A DNA stretch of 17,511 nt, from the NCBI GenBank assembly GCA_007116205.1, contig SKIY01000092.1, positions 1-17,511 of the forward strand, in the 5' to 3' direction. The DNA comes from Candidatus Izemoplasma sp. (lineage in GTDB: Bacteria > Bacillota_I > Bacilli_A > Izemoplasmatales > Izemoplasmataceae). Shown one piece after another: positions 7,506 to 14,965 of this stretch (within the stretch, counting starts at the first letter, position 1; every line of letters starts with the position of its first letter). Both the position numbers and the translations under genes were made by a program. The notes beneath the pieces were generated by a model. The model did not search any database. It saw nothing but the letters and a program-made list of their open reading frames with translations, and was not told the DNA's origin.

Positions 7506-8581
7506 ATTTAAAAACAACGTTTGATGGTCTTCAATTAAACAATCCTTTAATGCCAGCCGCTGGACCTTTAAATGGCGATGATTCGAAGCTGTTTTTCTTA
7601 CAAGATGCTGGGTGTGGCGCAATTGTGACAAAAACGATTTCAACAAGCGCACCGCATATTCCGAAACCTTGCATCTATGGTGATAAACAGTCAGTGATGA
7701 ACAGTGAGCTGTGGAGTGAACATTCTATGGCGGTGTGGCGAGAACAGTTTTTACCGTCTTTTATGAAGCGTAAAGATAGACCGCTAATTGTTAGTGTTGG
7801 CTACTCAAAAGAAGATATGGAAATCTTAATTCCAATGTTTGATGGTTTTGCGGATGCTTTTGAAGTTTCTACTCATTATGTTGGGACGGATTTATCGGTT
7901 ATTGAAAATACTGTTAAAACGATTAGAAAGCATACAAAAAAACCGATATACATGAAAATAAGTCCGCATATCCCTGACCCTGAAGGGTTTGCAAAAGTCA
8001 TTAAGGCTGCCGGAGCAAATGGTATTGTTGCGATTAATTCATTAGGCCCTACGATGAAAATAGATATAGCTAATCGTCGCATTCGCTATGGAAATGAAGA
8101 TGGTTTTGTTTGGACTAGTGGTCCTGTCATAAAAAATTTAGCGCTTGCGGTGGTTTATAAAATTAAGCGTGCAGAACCAAGTTTGACAGTGATCGGTGTG
8201 GGTGGTATTGCTAGTGCTGATGATGTGATAGAGTTTTTACTTGCTGGGGCAAGTGGTGTGCAAATGCTCTCTGCCGCGTTAATAAAAGGCAAACAGCTTT
8301 ATGAAAAAATTATAAGCGATTTACCGAAAGCGTTAGAAAAATACGGATTCGATTCTATTCAAGCGGTCATTGATACTCAGTTAGATAATACCGTTAAATA
8401 TGAAGCAAATACGCCAACACTTATTGAAGAAAAATGCATTGAATGTATGCTATGTAAGAAAGTTTGTCCGTATTTTGCCATTACATTTGAAGAAAAAATT
8501 ACCTTTAACGATGACTTGTGTTTCCAATGTGGACTTTGTGTTGAACAATGCCCAACAGATGCAATTGTCATGAAACCTTAG
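7502..8581 (+). CDS. PreA-like FMN oxidoreductase with fused 2x[4Fe-4S] ferredoxin domain
   Basis: This 359-residue protein has a dihydroorotate dehydrogenase-type TIM barrel (about 1-300) followed by a ferredoxin domain (310-358). The barrel shows the N-terminal LNNPLMPAAGPLN (12-24), Lys152 in YMKISPH, AINSLGP (177-183) and the FMN phosphate loop VGGIASADD with AGASGVQM (233-255). The ferredoxin part has two CxxCxxCxxxCP motifs (Cys312-322 and Cys340-350). The architecture is that of PreA, the catalytic part of bacterial dihydropyrimidine dehydrogenase (E. coli, 411 residues). Where PreA and DHODs have an N-x-SCP type motif with the catalytic Cys, this protein reads FEVSTHYVG (120-128), so the substrate or direction of reaction probably differs. 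The ATG overlaps the ssnA stop (ATGA). No PreT-like partner is in the window. A reductive step on a purine-derived ring, or an electron link to the hydroxylases, is inferred. Confidence 0.8.
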   Translation: MNLKTTFDGLQLNNPLMPAAGPLNGDDSKLFFLQDAGCGAIVTKTISTSAPHIPKPCIYGDKQSVMNSELWSEHSMAVWREQFLPSFMKRKDRPLIVSVGYSKEDMEILIPMFDGFADAFEVSTHYVGTDLSVIENTVKTIRKHTKKPIYMKISPHIPDPEGFAKVIKAAGANGIVAINSLGPTMKIDIANRRIRYGNEDGFVWTSGPVIKNLALAVVYKIKRAEPSLTVIGVGGIASADDVIEFLLAGASGVQMLSAALIKGKQLYEKIISDLPKALEKYGFDSIQAVIDTQLDNTVKYEANTPTLIEEKCIECMLCKKVCPYFAITFEEKITFNDDLCFQCGLCVEQCPTDAIVMKP

Positions 8582-8591
8582 GAGTGATACT

Positions 8592-10688
8592 GTGAGTACC
8601 ATTAATAGATCCGTACCAAAAGTAGACGCTAAAGATAAAATATCTGGAAAAATGTTATATGTGAGTGATTTGCATATTGATGGCATGTATTATGCTAAAA
8701 CGGTCCGTTCTACTATTAGTAAAGGGTTCATCAAATCAATTACACTACCGGAACTACCTGAGGAAGTTACGGTTGTGGATTATCGCGATATTCCTGGTAA
8801 AAACAACGTAAAAATGATTTTCGAAGACTGGCCAGTTTTTGCAGAAAAAGCAATAAGCCATTACGGAGAACCGATCATGTTAGTGGTTGGACCAAATAAA
8901 GCAATCGTTCAAGACGTCGTCAATGAAATCGATATACAATATACGTTGGCTGAACCTGTTTTTGATATGGTGAACAGTGTGGTTGATTATCACTTTACTA
9001 AAGGAAATCCTGAATCTGCGTTTAAAAACGCAAAAAGAACCATTAAATACACTTATGAAACCGGGTATCAAGAACAAGCCTATATTGAACCTCAAGGCTT
9101 TATCGGAACGATTGAAGGGAATAAAGTTCATCTAACAGGCTCGATACAAGCACCTTATTATGTTAAAAATGCAGTCGTAGAAACATTGGCATGCGATCCG
9201 AGTGATGTTCGCATTGTTCAGGCGAATGTTGGGGGTGCTTTTGGTGGTAAAGAAGAATTTCCCTCGTTAATTGGGTGTCAACTTGCAGTGGCGCTTAAAA
9301 AAGTGAAAAAACCGATTAAATTAATCTATGAACGCGAAGAGGATATGGAAGTCACAACGAAAAGACATCCCGCTAAAATAACGATGGAAGCGGCGATTGA
9401 TGAAAACCATCATATTTCAGCAATCAAAGCACATGTTGGTATTGACGGTGGGGCATTTACAGGCTTATCTAGTGTTGTCTTATCAAGAGCAATGATTGCG
9501 GCAACGAGTGCATATACGATTGCGCATTTACAAGTGGATGGTGATGTATATTTAACCAATACCGTTCCAAATGGTGCATTCCGTGGTTTCGGTGCCCCGC
9601 AGATGATTTTTGCGGTTGAGATGTTTATGAACCATATTGCGAAAGACTTATCGAAAGATTTGCATGCATATCGGTTAAACCATTTAGCAAAACAACATGA
9701 CTTAACAACAACCTCAGGCACGTTTAGAGATCCTATATTAATGCCACAGATGATAGAAAAAGCTTGTGAAATGTCAGATTATCACCACAAAAAAACACTT
9801 TATGAACGTCCGGGCAGTTATAAAGGTATTGGGATGAGTTGGTTTTTACATGGCTGTGGGTTTACAGGCAGTGGTGAAGCAGAACATATTAAAGCTAAAG
9901 TGAAGTTACGTAAAGATGAACAAGATAATGTGCATTTAATGATTGCGGCGGTGGATATGGGACAAGGCGCGAAAACTACGCTTATGAAAGTTGCGGCTGA
10001 AGTATTAAAAAGACCATTAGAGACGATACATTTTGACAACCCAGATACTGATCAAGTACCCGATTCTGGTCCAACAGTAGCATCAAGAACAGCGATGGTT
10101 GTTGGTGGGTTGGTTGCGCGCGCCGCAAAACAAATTAAAGATAATTGGGTTGATGGCAAGGTGCAAACAGTACATGAATCGTATAAGCAACCTGAATATA
10201 TGTCTTGGGATCAAGCGACATTTACAGGGGATGCTTATCCTGCTTATTCATGGGGCGTTAATGTTGTTGAAGTTGAAGTCGACAAAGCAAGTTATGAAGT
10301 GACTGTTAAAAACATTTGGAGTGTTTATGATGTTGGTAAATCACTTGATGACAATATTGTGTTGGGTCAAGCTGATGGCGGAACTGCACAAGGTGTCGCT
10401 TATGGGTATTTAGAAGTGATGCGTCATAAAGACGGAAAAATTGTAAATAAAAATATGACCGATTATGTTATACCGACTGCTGTAGATATGGCTAAAACTG
10501 AAACTGTGTTATTCGATAATCCTTTTGCACTCGGTCCTTATGGGGCTAAAGGGGCAGGAGAATTGACGCTTGTTGGAGGCGCTCCAGCAGTTGCAACAGC
10601 GATTGAAATGGCCATTAATAAACGGATTTATAAAATCCCAGCTACCCCTGAATATTTGATGGAGTTGATACATAGTGACAACAATTAA
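8592..10688 (+). CDS. Molybdopterin-binding subunit of a second molybdenum hydroxylase (XdhD/SDMH-like)
   Basis: This 698-residue protein is a second xanthine oxidase-family Mo subunit. It is shorter than the first (774), mainly in the N-terminal hammerhead region and around 370-410. Motifs are GSIQAPYYV (183-191), VGGAFGGK (213-220), GAFRGFGAPQ (328-337, with Arg331), DMGQGA (455-460) and GAKGAGEL (651-658, with Glu657 as the expected base). The substrate-side motif reads YIEPQG (164-169) instead of the MMEPHT of the first enzyme, so the pocket differs. It looks closest to XdhD-type proteins of selenium-dependent loci, but selenium use cannot be read from the sequence. It starts with GTG at 8592, seven bases after AGGAG (8580-8584), just past the PreA-like gene. 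Purine or xanthine/urate interconversion is inferred; nicotinate-type substrates are an alternative. Confidence 0.88.
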   Translation: MSTINRSVPKVDAKDKISGKMLYVSDLHIDGMYYAKTVRSTISKGFIKSITLPELPEEVTVVDYRDIPGKNNVKMIFEDWPVFAEKAISHYGEPIMLVVGPNKAIVQDVVNEIDIQYTLAEPVFDMVNSVVDYHFTKGNPESAFKNAKRTIKYTYETGYQEQAYIEPQGFIGTIEGNKVHLTGSIQAPYYVKNAVVETLACDPSDVRIVQANVGGAFGGKEEFPSLIGCQLAVALKKVKKPIKLIYEREEDMEVTTKRHPAKITMEAAIDENHHISAIKAHVGIDGGAFTGLSSVVLSRAMIAATSAYTIAHLQVDGDVYLTNTVPNGAFRGFGAPQMIFAVEMFMNHIAKDLSKDLHAYRLNHLAKQHDLTTTSGTFRDPILMPQMIEKACEMSDYHHKKTLYERPGSYKGIGMSWFLHGCGFTGSGEAEHIKAKVKLRKDEQDNVHLMIAAVDMGQGAKTTLMKVAAEVLKRPLETIHFDNPDTDQVPDSGPTVASRTAMVVGGLVARAAKQIKDNWVDGKVQTVHESYKQPEYMSWDQATFTGDAYPAYSWGVNVVEVEVDKASYEVTVKNIWSVYDVGKSLDDNIVLGQADGGTAQGVAYGYLEVMRHKDGKIVNKNMTDYVIPTAVDMAKTETVLFDNPFALGPYGAKGAGELTLVGGAPAVATAIEMAINKRIYKIPATPEYLMELIHSDNN

Positions 10689-11148
10689 GTTTACATTTAA
10701 CGGAAAAGCAATCGAGCTAACGACAGACCCAAGTCGCCGTTTTTTAGATGTGTTGCGCAATGATTTGCGCCATACTGGACCTAAAGAAGGGTGCGGTGAA
10801 GGTGAGTGTGGGGCTTGTGCGGTCTTGATTAATGGCCATATTGTTAATAGTTGTATTTTACCGCTTGCGAATGTCCATCAACAAGAAGTTATGACGATAG
10901 AAGCCTTTTCTAAAACCAAGCGCTACGCGATTATTGAGGAAGCTTTTATTCATGAAGGTAGTGTGCAATGCGGTATTTGTATCCCGGGGATGATTATTGC
11001 CACAGAAAGTTTGCTCAATAAAAATCCTGATCCAACAGAATCAGAAATTCGGATTGGACTTTCCGGAAATTTATGTCGATGCACTGGTTATAACATGATT
11101 GTTAAAGCAGTACAACGCGCGAAAGAACGGGGGCGCGGACTATGGTAG
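10675..11148 (+). CDS. [2Fe-2S] subunit of the second molybdenum hydroxylase
   Basis: This 157-residue electron-transfer subunit has both family clusters: Cys40, Cys45, Cys48 and Cys60 in GCGEGECGACAV and its follow-on, then Cys99, Cys102, Cys134 and Cys136 in QCGICIPGM and NLCRCTGY. Compared with the first [2Fe-2S] subunit it carries the more canonical GEGECGAC and CIPG sequences, so the two are distinct paralogues rather than a recent duplication. The start is GTG 10675, ten bases after GGAG (10661-10664), and it overlaps the Mo subunit stop by 14 bases. It would link the Mo subunit upstream to the FAD subunit downstream. Relatives that lack an FAD partner exist, but here one follows directly. 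Confidence 0.93.
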   Translation: MTTIKFTFNGKAIELTTDPSRRFLDVLRNDLRHTGPKEGCGEGECGACAVLINGHIVNSCILPLANVHQQEVMTIEAFSKTKRYAIIEEAFIHEGSVQCGICIPGMIIATESLLNKNPDPTESEIRIGLSGNLCRCTGYNMIVKAVQRAKERGRGLW

Positions 11149-11981
11149 AACACGTTATTCCTAAAAATCTTGAGGAAGCCTTAAAGTATTTGAATGCAAA
11201 ACCATATAAGGTTATAGCCGGTGGGACAGACTTAATGGTCCAGCATCGTGCATGGAGCGCGTTGTCTCCAAACTTTAAGACGCCACTCCTATTTTGTTTT
11301 AACTTAAACGCGTTAAAATACATTAAAGTACAAAACGATGAGATCGCCATAGGGAGTATGACTGATTTAGAGACCTTATTAGATCATCCTTTAACGCCGG
11401 AAATATTGCGTAAAGTGATATCCGTTATGGCTTCTCCAGCTATTCGTAAAGTATCGACGCTGAGTGGAAATATAATTAATGCATCACCGGCAGCGGATAG
11501 TTTACTTGCGCTTTATGCCTTAGATGCAAAAGTTGTTTGTCGCAGTCTTCATACCGAAAGAGAAGTATTGGTTTCTGAGATGGTATTAGGCCCACGAAAA
11601 ACACAACTAAAAGCGCATGAAATTATTACTGAAATACGGATTCCTAAAACGTCGTTTACGCACACAACGTTTGTCAAAGTTGGTGGACGCTTAGCTGATG
11701 CAATCAGTAAAGTTGCTTTTGTTGGTTGCGCGCAAATTGTAAACAATCAAGTTAAAGACTTACGCATCGTTTTAAATGCGGTATCCGCAACGCTTATAAG
11801 ACAAAAGGCAATTGAATCACAGTGGCTAAATAAAGCCCCTAATGTTTTGCAAAGTCAAATGGATACGATTTTAGAAGCGTATGAAGCGTATATTCAACCA
11901 ATTGATGATCAACGTTCTAATAAATATTACCGAAAACAAACGGCTTTAAATTTAATTAAACAGTTTATTAATACGCTTTAA
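11142..11981 (+). CDS. FAD-binding subunit of the second molybdenum hydroxylase
   Basis: This 279-residue CO dehydrogenase-type flavoprotein subunit has the FAD pyrophosphate motif VIAGGTDLM (24-32) and the second FAD motif TLSGNIINASPAADS (106-120) preceded by SPAIRK. The C-terminal domain contains VKVGGRLADAISKV (178-191) and ends with SNKYYRKQTALNLI (259-272), the counterpart of the fragment at the window start. The length is typical (about 260-300). Its ATG overlaps the [2Fe-2S] stop by 7 bases (ATGGTAG). It would exchange electrons with NAD(P) or another soluble carrier. No extra Fe-S cluster binding insert is obvious, unlike 4-hydroxybenzoyl-CoA reductase. Confidence 0.9.
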   Translation: MVEHVIPKNLEEALKYLNAKPYKVIAGGTDLMVQHRAWSALSPNFKTPLLFCFNLNALKYIKVQNDEIAIGSMTDLETLLDHPLTPEILRKVISVMASPAIRKVSTLSGNIINASPAADSLLALYALDAKVVCRSLHTEREVLVSEMVLGPRKTQLKAHEIITEIRIPKTSFTHTTFVKVGGRLADAISKVAFVGCAQIVNNQVKDLRIVLNAVSATLIRQKAIESQWLNKAPNVLQSQMDTILEAYEAYIQPIDDQRSNKYYRKQTALNLIKQFINTL

Positions 11982-11996
11982 TGAAGGTGGTGAACT

Positions 11997-13718
11997 ATGA
12001 ATAATAAAGAGTTTATGCCCTATGCACGCGGTGATAAACCAGTCGATTTACTTTTAAAAAACGGCATGCTTATAAATGTTTTTACCGGTGTGATTGAACA
12101 GGTTGATGTTGCTGTGCACAATGGGGTTTTTGTAGGCTTTGGGGATTATCAAGCAAAGGAAACGATCGATTTAAAGGGTCAGTATTTAGCCCCTGGGTTT
12201 ATTGATGGTCATGTGCATATTGAATCGTCGATGATGACCCCACCACAATTTGCACAAGTCATTGTACCAAAAGGAACAACTACCATTATTGCAGATCCTC
12301 ATGAAATCGCCAATGTAAGTGGCGTTGACGGGATTGAATACATGATTAAAGCCAGTCAAAATATTCCCTTAAATGTCTTTATTATGGTACCAAGTTGCGT
12401 TCCTGCAACGGCACTAGAAAATGCTGGTGCGACTATTACAGCAAAAGACATTGAAGCTTTCAAAGGACGTAAAAATATATTAGGACTTGGCGAAGTGATG
12501 GATTATCCTGCGGTTATTTCAGGTGAGGCACAGATCCATGAAAAAATATCCGTGATGAGTAACTATCCTATCGATGGTCATGCACCCGATATATTGGATA
12601 AAGATTTAAATGCCTATATAACGGCTGGGGTACAAACAGACCATGAATGTACGCAAGTAGAAAGTATGCTCGAAAGAATAAAGCGTGGTATGTATGTGCA
12701 TTTACGCGAAGGATCTGCGACAAGAAATGTGTTGCCCTTATTAAAAGGGGTCACAAAAGAAAACCATCACCGTTTATTGTTTTGTACTGATGATAAACAT
12801 CCTGAAGATATTGAGGCAGAAGGACATATTAACTACAATGTTAATTTAGCGATTTCTGAAGGAATCGACCCAGTTATGGCGATTAGAATGGGGACTTTGA
12901 ATGCTGCACAATGTTATAACTTATCAAAACTTGGTGCAATTGGTTTGGGGTATCGTGCTGATTTCATTGTATTTGACTCATTGAAAAAAATCGCCCCAAG
13001 CATGGTTTATAAAGACGGAAAGCGCGTTGCTGAAAACAATAAAGCGCTATTTAAAACAACAAAAATATATGATGAATCTGTTACAAATACTGTACATGTT
13101 AAACGCGAGGCTATCGATTTTAGATTACCGTTAAAAAGCAATCATGTTCATGTCATCGGACTTATAAAAAATAATATTACAACGGCTAAAAAAACAAAAA
13201 AAGTGACCGTTGAAGATGGGTTTTATAAACATGATTCAAGCACTGACTTAATGAAACTCGCGGTTATTGAACGCCATAAAGCCAGTGGATTTATGGGGTT
13301 GGGTCTTGTCGAAGGCTATGGACTGAAAAATGGGGCGATTGCAATGACGATTGCACATGATTCACACAATATCATCATTATTGGTGATAATGATGAATCG
13401 ATGACGGTTGCGCTCGATAAGATTATTGATTTACAAGGTGGTATTGTAGTGGTTGAAAACACAACTGTTGTGGATGCCTTACAGCTTGAAATCGCGGGTA
13501 TTATGACTACGAGTGATGTAGATACGGTTTCCAATAAATTAAAAACGATGGCAGAAAAAATTGAGTCCATGGGGTTAAATCCGGCAATTGATGACCCGTT
13601 TATAACGCTTGCCTTTTTATCGCTTCCAGTAATTCCAAAACTTAAACTAACTGATCGCGGATTATTTGATGTTACTGCGTTTAAACACATAAGTATAGAA
13701 GTAGATGATGCGACATGA
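11997..13718 (+). CDS. ade: Adenine deaminase
   Basis: This 573-residue protein matches bacterial adenine deaminase (B. subtilis AdeC is about 577), which converts adenine to hypoxanthine and ammonia. Metal and catalytic motifs are PGFIDGHVHIESSMM (66-80, His72 and His74), ADPHEIANVSG (99-109), LGLGEVMDYP (162-171, Glu166), DGHAPDI (193-199, His195), QTDHE (213-217, His216) and FCTDDKHPED (262-271). The C-terminal Ade domain is complete, with VEGYGLKNGAIAMTIAHDSH. SD AAGGTGG (11984-11990) lies six bases before the ATG. The stop overlaps the next start (ATGA). This is the firmest evidence that the cluster handles purines: hypoxanthine made here would feed the molybdenum hydroxylases on either side. 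Confidence 0.95.
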   Translation: MNNKEFMPYARGDKPVDLLLKNGMLINVFTGVIEQVDVAVHNGVFVGFGDYQAKETIDLKGQYLAPGFIDGHVHIESSMMTPPQFAQVIVPKGTTTIIADPHEIANVSGVDGIEYMIKASQNIPLNVFIMVPSCVPATALENAGATITAKDIEAFKGRKNILGLGEVMDYPAVISGEAQIHEKISVMSNYPIDGHAPDILDKDLNAYITAGVQTDHECTQVESMLERIKRGMYVHLREGSATRNVLPLLKGVTKENHHRLLFCTDDKHPEDIEAEGHINYNVNLAISEGIDPVMAIRMGTLNAAQCYNLSKLGAIGLGYRADFIVFDSLKKIAPSMVYKDGKRVAENNKALFKTTKIYDESVTNTVHVKREAIDFRLPLKSNHVHVIGLIKNNITTAKKTKKVTVEDGFYKHDSSTDLMKLAVIERHKASGFMGLGLVEGYGLKNGAIAMTIAHDSHNIIIIGDNDESMTVALDKIIDLQGGIVVVENTTVVDALQLEIAGIMTTSDVDTVSNKLKTMAEKIESMGLNPAIDDPFITLAFLSLPVIPKLKLTDRGLFDVTAFKHISIEVDDAT

Positions 13719-14965
13719 AACATGTAAAGTATGGAAAGTGTACGCTATGTGAAATGACGGTTGATCTATCAACCCATCTAACTTGTCCAAAATGTGGAGA
13801 AAAAGGGATTTTGGATGTTATTTACGACTATAATTATCTTAAAAAAACAATTAATAAAGCTTACTTTAAATCCAGTAATATTTATAATATATGGCGATAT
13901 AAAGACATTCTGCCGATTCAAGGTCAGTTTATTGAAGAAACATTACAAGTTGGTTGGACTCCACTTTTAAAGGCGAAACAATTAGCAAAACAATTGCATC
14001 TAAACAGTGTATATATTAAAGATGAAGGGATGGAACCGACAGGGTCTTTAAAAGACCGCGCATCTATAATAGCGGTTGTAAAAGCAAAAGAACGCGGCGA
14101 TCAAACGATAAGTTGTTCATCTACGGGTAATGCAGCGTCTTCTTTAGCTGGTAACGCGGCTAAAGTCGGTTTGAACACCGTTATATTTGTACCAAAACGG
14201 GCGCCGAGTGGAAAAACCGCACAGTTATTAATGTATGGTGCTAAGGTGGTGCGTGTCGATGGTGATTATAAAGCAGCGTTTAATTTATCAAAAGCGGCGA
14301 TTGATAAATACGGTTGGTATAATCGTAATGCAGCAATCAATCCGCATCTTGTTGAAGGTAAGAAAACGGTTGCTTATGAAATCATTGAACAACGTGACTT
14401 TACGGTGCCTGATTGGGTTGTGGTATCGGTCGGTGATGGTTGTACAATCGCTGGTATATATAAAGGGTTTTATGATTTTTATCAACTTGGTTTAATTGAA
14501 AAAATGCCAAAACTGCTCGGTGTACAAGCAGAAGGGTGTGCCCCTATTTATAAGGCTTTTCATACCCAACAACCCATCGTTGAAAGTGATGAGCTCACGC
14601 TTGCTGATAGTATTGCTGTAGGGATTCCTAGAAATCCTATTAAAGCCTTAAATGCTGTGCAAGCCACAAAAGGCAGCTATGTAAAAGTATCGGATACAGA
14701 CATTTTACAAGCCATGCGTACGTTAGGAGCTTGTGAGGGGTTGTTTGCTGAACCTGCATCTGCAGCTGGTTATGCAGGCTTAAAAAAAGCTGTTGAAAAA
14801 GGGGTAATCAAAAAAGTTGATAGTGTTGTTTTAGTCGCAACCGGCAATGGACTAAAAGATTTAGATAATGCCTTAAAAGCAGTGCCTAGTCCAAGTACCA
14901 TAAAGCCAACGCTTGAAGCATTAACACAATATCTTAATACGAAGGATGATACGAATGAAGTATAA
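13715..14965 (+). CDS. Threonine synthase-like PLP enzyme with N-terminal zinc ribbon
   Basis: This 416-residue fold-type II PLP enzyme starts with a rubredoxin-like zinc ribbon (Cys9, Cys12, Cys24, Cys27), as some threonine synthases do. The catalytic core has GWTPLLKA (80-87), KDEGMEPTGSLKDRAS (102-117) with Lys113 as the Schiff-base lysine, SSTGNAASS (135-143) binding the substrate carboxylate, and VGDGCTIAG (239-247) as the PLP phosphate loop. EPASAAGYAGL near the C-terminus is also typical. The ATG overlaps the ade stop (ATGA). No other threonine biosynthesis gene is present, and the gene sits in a purine cluster beside a second PLP enzyme. I therefore infer a beta-elimination or replacement on an amino acid from purine breakdown (for example a diaminopropionate-, serine- or threonine-like compound) rather than housekeeping threonine synthesis. 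Confidence 0.82.
   Translation: MKHVKYGKCTLCEMTVDLSTHLTCPKCGEKGILDVIYDYNYLKKTINKAYFKSSNIYNIWRYKDILPIQGQFIEETLQVGWTPLLKAKQLAKQLHLNSVYIKDEGMEPTGSLKDRASIIAVVKAKERGDQTISCSSTGNAASSLAGNAAKVGLNTVIFVPKRAPSGKTAQLLMYGAKVVRVDGDYKAAFNLSKAAIDKYGWYNRNAAINPHLVEGKKTVAYEIIEQRDFTVPDWVVVSVGDGCTIAGIYKGFYDFYQLGLIEKMPKLLGVQAEGCAPIYKAFHTQQPIVESDELTLADSIAVGIPRNPIKALNAVQATKGSYVKVSDTDILQAMRTLGACEGLFAEPASAAGYAGLKKAVEKGVIKKVDSVVLVATGNGLKDLDNALKAVPSPSTIKPTLEALTQYLNTKDDTNEV
14942..14946 (+). promoter_or_regulatory. Ribosome binding site deciding the start of the second PLP enzyme
   Basis: AAGGA ends 8 bases before ATG 14955. An in-frame ATG at 14946 overlaps this site, so 14955 is the better start. Confidence 0.7.

Noticed and set aside
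13316..13723. 135-codon open frame on the - strand within ade
   Set aside because: It lies wholly antisense to the well-supported 3' part of adenine deaminase and the next start, has no family features, and its openness follows from codon bias of the + strand gene.
14946..14954. ATG at 14946 as the start of the second PLP enzyme
   Set aside because: It overlaps the AAGGA ribosome binding site; ATG 14955 has normal spacing and the same reading frame.
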